Assembly: GCA_003487805.1 (NCBI GenBank)
Contig: DNNE01000146.1
Span: 1-17,120, forward strand
Direction of reading: 5' to 3'
Source: Blastocatellia bacterium
Lineage (GTDB): Bacteria > Acidobacteriota > Blastocatellia > Pyrinomonadales > Pyrinomonadaceae
DNA length: 17,120 bases
Positions within the stretch are counted from its first letter, which is position 1; each line of letters starts with the position of its first letter. This document shows positions 6,655 to 12,297 of the stretch, one piece after another. Made by a program: the position numbers and the translations under genes. The notes under the pieces were generated by a model that made no database searches, had not been told where the DNA came from, and saw only the letters and a list, made by a program, of their open reading frames with translations.

Positions 6655-6758
6655 GGTACAGAACCGCTTGCGATAGCAAGCGGGTAAGATTGAGTCGGTT
6701 CGTGCGCTCCCGCTGAAAGTGTGAACAACCCGCTCGCTATCGCGAGCGGTTCTGTACC
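6655..6758. repeat. Composite palindromic intergenic repeat, copy 3
   Basis: The 31-base arms 6655-6685 (GGTACAGAACCGCTTGCG and on) and 6728-6758 (ending GAGCGGTTCTGTACC) are inverted repeats with only two differences. These differences fall at positions that pair within each arm's own hairpin: CTTGC/GCAAG on the left and CTCGC/GCGAG on the right, both with loop gata. The 42-base spacer differs from that of copies 1 and 2, and the outer arms seen in copy 2 are absent. The element starts directly after the macro-domain stop codon and could also act as a transcript end. Confidence 0.9.
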
Positions 6759-6763
6759 GAGGT

Positions 6764-6792
6764 TTGACGCGACGGGATAGTTTCTGCAAAAT
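6764..6792 (+). promoter_or_regulatory. Candidate sigma70-like promoter upstream of the glucan phosphorylase
   Basis: TTGACG (6764-6769, 5 of 6) and CAAAAT (6787-6792, 4 of 6) are spaced by 17 bases. A transcript would start near 6799, about 66 nt before the ATG at 6865, and would run straight through the hairpin at 6807-6824. Judged by eye only. Confidence 0.35.
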
Positions 6793-6806
6793 CACAAATT
6801 CTTTTG

Positions 6807-6835
6807 AGGCGGCGACAGCCGCTTTACTTTTGTTC
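6807..6835 (+). terminator. Terminator-like hairpin in the glucan phosphorylase leader
   Basis: AGGCGGC (6807-6813), tetraloop gaca, and GCCGCTT (6818-6824) form a 7-bp stem with one G-T pair, followed by a T-rich stretch (TTTACTTTTGTT). If the promoter just upstream is real this would be an attenuator inside the leader; otherwise it may simply end the macro-domain operon. The T-tract is interrupted, so strength is uncertain. Confidence 0.4.
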
Positions 6836-6864
6836 CAGTTCCGAATCACTACGTTAATCACCAA

Positions 6865-9021
6865 ATGACCCCTGACATCAAGACCGACCTCCGAACCGGT
6901 GCGAGCCTGACCGTCCGTGAACTTCCGCCCACGCTCGCTCCGCTGCGAGAACTGTCCTGGAATTATTGGTGGAGTTGGGCGCCCGACGGCGCTGAAGTCT
7001 TTCGCGATCTCGATCCGAACCTGTGGCAGCAGTGCGAACAGAATCCGCGTTTGCTCTTGACTCAGATTTCGGATTTGCGACTGGCACAGATCGCCACAGA
7101 TCCTTCCTTCGCTGATCGCGTTCAGCAGCTTTACCGGCGATTCACGGAATACATGAGCGACCAGAAGCCCTGGCCGAAGCTTCCGCTGGCGGCACAGATC
7201 AGCAAGCAGAACCCGGTCGCTTATTTCTGTGCAGAGTTCGGTGTGCACAATTCGCTTCCGCTTTATTCGGGAGGTTTGGGAATACTCGCCGGCGATCATT
7301 TGAAGTCGGCAAGCGATCTGAACCTGCCGCTCATGGCCATCGGATTGTTCTATCGCTTCGGCTACTTTCGCCAGCGGCTGAGTCGAGACGATTGGCAGGA
7401 AGAGGAGTATCGCGAAAATCACACCGACGAACTTGCGCTGCACAGTGTCGATGACGAGCAAGGCAAGCCGCTGCTGATTCAGGTGGTGATGCGTGGCCGG
7501 GCAGTTTCCGCCCGGGTCTGGCGCGCGGACGTCGGTCGCGTGCAACTTTACCTGTTGGATACGAACGTTGCCGAGAACAGCGAAGTCGATCGTTTAGTGA
7601 CCGGTCATCTTTACGGCGGCGATCGAGAAACGCGCCTGGTCCAGGAGATGATGCTGGGCCTCGGCGGCGTGCGTTTACTGGAGGCGCTGGGCGTCGATCC
7701 TTTTGTATTTCATCTCAATGAAGGTCATTCGGCATTCTTAACTCTGGAGCTGGCCCGGCAGCTGATCGAGAAAGACGGAGTCACTTTCAACGAAGCGATG
7801 AATCGCGTCCGCGAGCGCTGCGTATTTACCACGCATACGCCCGTCGCCGCGGGCCATGATGCGTTTGACGCTTCGCTGGTGGAAAAAGGATTCGGTGATT
7901 GGCCGCAACGTGCGCTTGGTTTGTCACGTGAGGAATTTTTCAAATTGGGCCGCGTAAGCGGCGAGCAGGCGGAGACGTTCGGGCTGACACCGCTGGCTTT
8001 GCGCACGTGCCGCTCGACCAATGGCGTCAGTCGCAAACATGGCGAAGTCTCGCGCGCGCTTTGGCAGAAAATGTGGCCTGATAAGCAGACAAGCGAAGTG
8101 CCGATCACTTCGGTGACGAACGGAGTTCATCCGGCAACGTGGGTCGCGCCGTTGTTGCGACGCGTGTACGAGCAATGCATCGGTGAAGATTGGATCGAGC
8201 GAGCACGTGACGCGGGCGCGTGGTCCTACGGTGTCGAAAAAATTTCCAACTCTAAATTGTGGGAATCCCACTCGCTGCTGAAGCAACAGCTGGTGGCTTT
8301 TGTGCGCGATCATTCATTCGACGCGCGCCTGGCCCGTGGTGAAAGTGAAGAGCACATCGAAGCCGCGCGGACGATGTTCAATCCGGACATTCTGACGATC
8401 GGTTTTGCTCGCCGGGTCGCAGGCTACAAGCGTTGGGATTTGCTTTTGAGCGATCGCGAGCGACTCTCTAAGCTCATCAATGACAGGTCGCGGCCGGTTC
8501 AATTTGTATTTTCCGGCAAAGCTCATCCGCAGGATGAGGGGGCGAAAGCCGTGCTTCAGGAATTGATTGATTGGCAGCGCGATCCGTCGATTCGCCAACG
8601 CGTCGCCTTTATCGAAGACTACGATCAGGAGATTGCGCGCCAGTTGGTGCAGGGTGTGGACGTGTGGATGAACGTGCCGCGCCGGCCGCAGGAAGCGTCG
8701 GGCACCAGCGGAGAGAAGATTGCGATCAACGGCGGCTTGAATTTTTCGGTGCTCGATGGGTGGTGGCTCGAAGGCTATGACGGCGACAACGGATTCGCGA
8801 TTGGCGACTTGAGCGAGGTCAGCGACACGGAAATGGACCAGGAAGACTCGGAATCTATGTATCGCGTGCTGGCAGAAGAAGTAGTGCCGCGCTTCTATGA
8901 TCGCGACGAACAGGGAATGCCAAGCCGCTGGATAGCAATGATGAAACGATCGATCGAGACCCTGGTGCCACGATTCAGCAGCGATCGCATGGTCGCGGAG
9001 TATGTCGAGCGGATCTATTGA
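6865..9021 (+). CDS. glgP: Alpha-glucan (glycogen/maltodextrin) phosphorylase
   Basis: A 718-aa phosphorylase that would release glucose-1-phosphate from the non-reducing ends of alpha-1,4-glucans, using pyridoxal phosphate, in the cytoplasm. The N-terminus (APLRELSWNYWWSWAPDGAEVF, about 26-47) is the DUF3417 region typical of the short alpha-glucan phosphorylase branch. Then come AYFCAEFGVHNSLPLYSGGLG (start near 118), HLNEGHSAF (near 284), FTTHTPVAAGHD (near 316), SVTNGVHPATW (near 415) and FARRVAGYKRW (near 515). The PLP site is ASGTSGEKIAINGGLN, with Lys618 as the cofactor lysine by family pattern, followed by LDGWWLEGYDGDNGFAIG. Length is within the usual range for this branch. The ATG at 6865 lacks a clear Shine-Dalgarno sequence but no better in-frame start is seen. 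It stands alone, without other glycogen genes, between a repeat-rich leader and a strong terminator. Confidence 0.95.
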   Translation: MTPDIKTDLRTGASLTVRELPPTLAPLRELSWNYWWSWAPDGAEVFRDLDPNLWQQCEQNPRLLLTQISDLRLAQIATDPSFADRVQQLYRRFTEYMSDQKPWPKLPLAAQISKQNPVAYFCAEFGVHNSLPLYSGGLGILAGDHLKSASDLNLPLMAIGLFYRFGYFRQRLSRDDWQEEEYRENHTDELALHSVDDEQGKPLLIQVVMRGRAVSARVWRADVGRVQLYLLDTNVAENSEVDRLVTGHLYGGDRETRLVQEMMLGLGGVRLLEALGVDPFVFHLNEGHSAFLTLELARQLIEKDGVTFNEAMNRVRERCVFTTHTPVAAGHDAFDASLVEKGFGDWPQRALGLSREEFFKLGRVSGEQAETFGLTPLALRTCRSTNGVSRKHGEVSRALWQKMWPDKQTSEVPITSVTNGVHPATWVAPLLRRVYEQCIGEDWIERARDAGAWSYGVEKISNSKLWESHSLLKQQLVAFVRDHSFDARLARGESEEHIEAARTMFNPDILTIGFARRVAGYKRWDLLLSDRERLSKLINDRSRPVQFVFSGKAHPQDEGAKAVLQELIDWQRDPSIRQRVAFIEDYDQEIARQLVQGVDVWMNVPRRPQEASGTSGEKIAINGGLNFSVLDGWWLEGYDGDNGFAIGDLSEVSDTEMDQEDSESMYRVLAEEVVPRFYDRDEQGMPSRWIAMMKRSIETLVPRFSSDRMVAEYVERIY

Positions 9022-9041
9022 GGTAGATCATATCTTGATTC

Positions 9042-9066
9042 GTTTAGAGGCGGGCTACTGCCCGCC
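9042..9066. repeat. GTTTAGAGGCGGGC repeat, left arm
   Basis: This 25-base word is the reverse complement of 9123-9147 with a single difference in the loop (tact against tacc). Each arm is itself a hairpin with stem GGCGGGC/GCCCGCC. The two arms face each other across 56 bases in the spacer between the phosphorylase and the kinase. The left arm doubles as the phosphorylase terminator. Confidence 0.85.
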
Positions 9067-9076
9067 TTTCCTTTTT
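9049..9076 (+). terminator. Strong intrinsic terminator after the glucan phosphorylase
   Basis: GGCGGGC (9049-9055), loop tact, GCCCGCC (9060-9066), then TTTCCTTTTT (9067-9076). The 7-bp all-GC stem and T-rich tail lie 27 nt past the stop codon at 9021. Confidence 0.85.
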
Positions 9077-9122
9077 GGGTGGCAGATTCTCAAAGAATGT
9101 CGTTAAATGGGGTACGCGATTC

Positions 9123-9147
9123 GGCGGGCGGTAGCCCGCCTCTAAAC
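9123..9147. repeat. GTTTAGAGGCGGGC repeat, right arm (inverted)
   Basis: GGCGGGCGGTAGCCCGCC followed by TCTAAAC. It is an inverted copy of 9042-9066 and ends 13 bases before the kinase start codon. The kinase therefore has no recognisable ribosome binding site, and any transcript covering both arms could fold them together. Confidence 0.85.
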
Positions 9148-9160
9148 TAGATATTTTCCC

Positions 9161-11119
9161 ATGAAGCACTGCTCAGCCTGCAACGAAAAGTTCGACGACA
9201 GCGTTAGCTTTTGCCCGAGGGACGGCGAAGTGCTCGAAGAGGATTCGGGCTCGCTTGTCGGCAAGGCGCTTGACGGCCAGTATCAAATCGAAGCGCTGTT
9301 AGGCAAAGGCGGCATGGGCGCCGTCTTTCGCGCGCGCCACATCCTGCTTGGCGATCGTGTGGCCATCAAGGTGCTCCCGCCGGAGATGCGCAGCAATACC
9401 GAGTGGCTGCGACGCTTTCAACGTGAAGGCCAGGCCGCGCGCCGCTTCCGTCATCCGAACGCAGTTACCGTTTACGATTTGCGTACGTCGAGCGACGGCA
9501 CGATCTATCTGGTCATGGAATACGTCGAGGGGAATACGCTCGACGCTGAACTGAAGAAGCGCGGCAGCTTCTCTCCCGCCGAAGCCGTCGCAGTGCTTAC
9601 GCCGGTCATGAGTGTGCTCAACGCTGCTCACGCGATGGGCGTGGTCCATCGGGATCTCAAACCGGAAAACATCATGATTGGCAAGCCATCGACTGGTGGC
9701 GAGCCGGTAGTGAAGCTGCTGGATCTCGGCATCGCCAAGCTGCGCGAAGTTGCCGGCTCGGAAAAGACCGGCAACACAAATCTGACCGTCGCCGGACAGA
9801 TGCTCGGCACGCCTTATTACATGTCGCCCGAGCAGTGGGGCGAGCTTCCGCATGACGGCAATTCAGAGATTGATGGCCGCGCGGACATTTACAGCCTGGG
9901 CGTGGTCCTTTACGAATTGATCGCCGGCAAGCGGCCGTTTAGCGGAATGACATTAGCCGAACTGCGCCGGCAACACGTCAGCATTACTCCCGTGCCTTTG
10001 CATGAAGCTGCGCCCGGCGTTGGGGAAAGTTTCAGTCGCGCCATCGCGCGTTCGATCGCCAAGGACCGCGGCGAAAGACAATCGACCGCAGGCGAGTTGG
10101 AAAGCGAATTAGTAGCGGCGCTGTCGGCTGAAGGCATTGCGCCTTTTGTTTCGATTGCCGACCTGGCATCAGAACCAGGCCTCAGCGTTTCGAGCGGCGT
10201 AGTGACTTCGCCGCAACAGACAGCCGCGACATTGGTGACCGGCATTAATGAAGCCAGACCAACTCCTGCGCCAACCATGATGCCGAGTCAGGCCGCGACC
10301 ATGCCGACGGTTGTTTCGCCGTCCAGCCCGGTGGCGAGACCAACGCCTCCGCCGATGACGCCGCCCGTTGCTATCGCACCAGCTGCGAAGCCTGCAGGTA
10401 AGAGTTCGGCTTTGATTCTTGCCGGCGTTGGTCTGCTGGTTTTGCTTCTTATCGCTGGTGTCGGTGGTTACTTCGTCATGCATACGATGTGGAACAAACC
10501 TGAGGCCGTCACCGCGGGAACGGATTCGCCTGCGAAGCCTGCCGGGGCCGACCTCGCCGGCGCGCACGAGGTGGGCCGTTACTGGTTGCAAGTCAATTCC
10601 GACGGCGACCTGAATTCGATTCGGGCTGATGATGTCATGCAGATGAGTGGGGGGCAGCAATTCAAATTTCATTTCTCACCGAGCGAAAATGGATTTCTGT
10701 ACGTCGTTGGCCCTGGCGACGGAAACGCGCCGACAACTTTTCTGACGGCAAAGCCCGCGGCGGAGTTTGGCATGCGGTCGAATGAGGTTAAGAGCGGCCA
10801 GGACTTTGTATTTCCCGCCGACAGCAGCAAGACGGAAAACTGGCTCAATCTGGACAAAAACGCCGGGACCGATGAATTCACGATCATCTTTTCCGGCACG
10901 CAGCTGACTGCGCCGCCATTTTTGGACGCCGCTGCTTTGCATAAACTGACTGATAGCGAACAGGCTGAATTGAAAGCTCTGATCGCCCAATTCACGTCGA
11001 ACCTGGCTGGCACTGAAGTCATGAAGAACGCTCCGGCGCCTTTTGTCTCAGTAAAAGTCCCCCAAAGCGCGGCCGAAGGCGCGCCCGTGATTTTCAAAAT
11101 CAAGATTGCGCATAAGTGA
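9161..11119 (+). CDS. Transmembrane Ser/Thr protein kinase with C-terminal DUF4384-like extracytoplasmic domain
   Basis: A 652-aa receptor-type kinase. An N-terminal zinc-ribbon-like motif has Cys4, Cys7 and Cys18, but the fourth ligand position is Asp21 (CPRDG). The PknB-type kinase domain (about 41-320) has GKGGMG (48-53), VAIK with Lys70, HRDLKPEN (163-170, catalytic Asp165), DLG (188-190, in place of DFG), activation loop 191-220 rich in Thr and Ser, and MSPEQ (221-225). A Pro-, Ala- and Thr-rich linker (about 365-415) leads to one membrane segment (about 417-440). Outside, residues about 470-650 contain a DUF4384-like core (FKFHFSPSENGFLYVVGPGD, 501-520). The same domain type makes up the secreted product of the next gene. 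The kinase residues needed for activity are present. The start at 9161 has no clear ribosome binding site. Substrates may include cytoplasmic regulators; the external domain suggests a sensor role, which is inference. Confidence 0.92.
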   Translation: MKHCSACNEKFDDSVSFCPRDGEVLEEDSGSLVGKALDGQYQIEALLGKGGMGAVFRARHILLGDRVAIKVLPPEMRSNTEWLRRFQREGQAARRFRHPNAVTVYDLRTSSDGTIYLVMEYVEGNTLDAELKKRGSFSPAEAVAVLTPVMSVLNAAHAMGVVHRDLKPENIMIGKPSTGGEPVVKLLDLGIAKLREVAGSEKTGNTNLTVAGQMLGTPYYMSPEQWGELPHDGNSEIDGRADIYSLGVVLYELIAGKRPFSGMTLAELRRQHVSITPVPLHEAAPGVGESFSRAIARSIAKDRGERQSTAGELESELVAALSAEGIAPFVSIADLASEPGLSVSSGVVTSPQQTAATLVTGINEARPTPAPTMMPSQAATMPTVVSPSSPVARPTPPPMTPPVAIAPAAKPAGKSSALILAGVGLLVLLLIAGVGGYFVMHTMWNKPEAVTAGTDSPAKPAGADLAGAHEVGRYWLQVNSDGDLNSIRADDVMQMSGGQQFKFHFSPSENGFLYVVGPGDGNAPTTFLTAKPAAEFGMRSNEVKSGQDFVFPADSSKTENWLNLDKNAGTDEFTIIFSGTQLTAPPFLDAAALHKLTDSEQAELKALIAQFTSNLAGTEVMKNAPAPFVSVKVPQSAAEGAPVIFKIKIAHK

Positions 11120-11120
11120 A

Positions 11121-11144
11121 ATTAACCACGGAGGACACAGAGGA
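11121..11144. repeat. TTAACCACGGAGGACACAGAG dispersed repeat, left arm
   Basis: ATTAACCACGGAGGACACAG and four further bases begin one base after the kinase stop codon. It is inverted relative to 11181-11204, matching at 22 of 24 positions. From memory, 'accac(a/g)gaggacacagag' words are scattered in Acidobacteriota and other soil bacteria. The pair can form a long stem around a 36-base loop and may end the kinase transcript. Confidence 0.85.
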
Positions 11145-11180
11145 ATACAAGAAGAAAGCATGCTGTTTGGTTTTTTCGAC

Positions 11181-11204
11181 TTCTCTGTGTCCTCTGTGGT
11201 TAAT
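11181..11204. repeat. TTAACCACAGAGGACACAGAG dispersed repeat, right arm (inverted)
   Basis: TTCTCTGTGTCCTCTGTGGT and TAAT, the inverted partner of 11121-11144. It ends 19 bases before the true start of the DUF4384 gene. An open frame runs through both arms in frame with that gene, but this is repeat sequence and not coding. Confidence 0.85.
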
Positions 11205-11223
11205 ATCTTCGAAAGGCAACGAG

Positions 11224-12135
11224 ATGAAATCAAGAATCTTAATCACGCCGTTGGTTGCAGTTGCATTGGGCTGCGCTTTCTTAATCGCCAGCGCCCAACA
11301 ATCTGACGATGAAGTTCGCGGCGCATTTATCAGCTCGCGTCCCAAGACGACCAACACCAATGCGCCTGTGCGCCGGCGTCGTCCGCCGCCGCGCAACACC
11401 AACTCATCTTCCGGAACAGCGCGCAATTCGAACAGCGCGGGCAACGCCAATACGGCGAACGCAAACACGAGCTTCGCGAACCAGAATTCGACGAAGATGC
11501 CGTCGCAGCCGATCGCTCTCGGCTATACGATGTTCATGCGCGACGTCAATGGCCGCGCCGTGCGTATCGATCCCACCCGCGAATTTCACAACGGTGATCG
11601 GATTCGCATCTCGCTTGAGCCGAACATCGACGGCTATCTCTACGTCTTTCACACTGAAGGTGACGGCGCGCCTGAGATGATTTTTCCGGACGCGCGGCTG
11701 GAAGGCGGAGAGAATTGGATCGAAGCGCACGTGCCCATCGACGTTCCCTCAACCGTGGAAACAGATGAGCGGCTGCGCTGGTTGCAGTTCTATGGCAATC
11801 CCGCGACTGAGCATCTGTTCGTGGTGGTGACGCGTGAGCCGCTCGCCGATGTTCCCATCGCGGAGACGCTGATGACCCTGTGTAGCGCCAACAAAGAGAA
11901 TTGCCCGTGGCATCCTTCCGTGGAAGTCTGGACGCGCATTCAGCAGGCAGCAAAGGCTGACGTGAAAGTCGTTGCCAGTAACACCGCCGGCCAGGCGCAA
12001 AGTGAGAAGGAGCAAGTCGCGACGACGCGCGGTCTCGGCCTGGACCAAACCGCGCCGCAACCGTCGGTCATTCGCATGAGCGCTTCGACCAGCGCACCGG
12101 TTTTGGTCACGATGTTGGATCTGGTTCATAAGTAA
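11224..12135 (+). CDS. Secreted DUF4384-domain protein
   Basis: A 303-aa exported protein. I start it at ATG 11224, not at the in-frame ATG 11116. The former begins exactly at a signal peptide (MKSRILITP, hydrophobic 5-22, likely cleavage after ASA24) with AAGG a few bases upstream, while the longer version would translate the dispersed repeat. Residues 40-92 are a low-complexity Asn-, Thr- and Arg-rich linker. A DUF4384-like domain follows at about 98-220: YTMFMRDVNGRAVRID, FHNGDRIRISLEPNIDGYLY (121-140) and PEMIFPDARLEGGENWI. Two cysteines (220 and 227) may form a disulphide. The tail holds TTRGLGLDQ (267-275), echoing a segment of the CHAT protein, and ends VTMLDLVHK. It lies between the DUF4384 kinase and the CHAT protease and is probably their functional partner. 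DUF4384 has no established biochemical role that I can state. Confidence 0.85.
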   Translation: MKSRILITPLVAVALGCAFLIASAQQSDDEVRGAFISSRPKTTNTNAPVRRRRPPPRNTNSSSGTARNSNSAGNANTANANTSFANQNSTKMPSQPIALGYTMFMRDVNGRAVRIDPTREFHNGDRIRISLEPNIDGYLYVFHTEGDGAPEMIFPDARLEGGENWIEAHVPIDVPSTVETDERLRWLQFYGNPATEHLFVVVTREPLADVPIAETLMTLCSANKENCPWHPSVEVWTRIQQAAKADVKVVASNTAGQAQSEKEQVATTRGLGLDQTAPQPSVIRMSASTSAPVLVTMLDLVHK

Positions 12136-12150
12136 TTCTGTTTGGAGTTC

Positions 12151-12164
12151 CGCCTTCAGGCGGC
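12151..12164. repeat. Short palindrome in the spacer before the CHAT gene
   Basis: TTCCGCCTTCAGGCGG contains a 6-bp stem CCGCCT/AGGCGG with a 2-base centre; a DNA hairpin this tight would open one or two pairs. It directly follows TTTGGAGT (12141-12148), which pairs with ACTCCAAA (12263-12270) at the far end of the spacer, so the whole 12141-12270 block is bounded by 8-bp inverted ends. Exact palindrome boundaries are approximate by one or two bases. Confidence 0.55.
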
Positions 12165-12178
12165 CGCCAAAACAAAAA

Positions 12179-12250
12179 CGATCCACGAAACCACACGAAA
12201 TGCCACAAACAACGACTCGTTCGTGTTCGTTCGTGTGGATTCGTGGATCG
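12179..12250. repeat. CGATCCACGAA inverted repeat pair
   Basis: CGATCCACGAAACCACACGA and one base (12179-12199) is the inverse of 12230-12250 (TTCGTGTGGATTCGTGGATC and one base), matching at 20 of 21 positions. The 30-base loop contains partial repeats of TCGTTCGTG. From memory, similar 'ccacgaa..cacgaa' words are dispersed in related genomes. It sits between the DUF4384 gene and the CHAT gene. Confidence 0.85.
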
Positions 12251-12297
12251 TTCGTCGCGCTGACTCCAAATACCAAAGATAGTTTGAGGGTGAGCAA

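Noticed and set aside
3741..6758. CRISPR array from the recurring hairpin words
   Set aside because: Copies are hundreds to thousands of bases apart, palindromic in facing pairs and separated by genes, with no regular spacers and no cas genes.
6577..7545. 322-codon open frame on the minus strand
   Set aside because: It lies antisense to the start of the glucan phosphorylase and to the macro-domain gene, crosses repeat copy 3, and its product has no domain pattern. It is a shadow of high-GC coding sequence.
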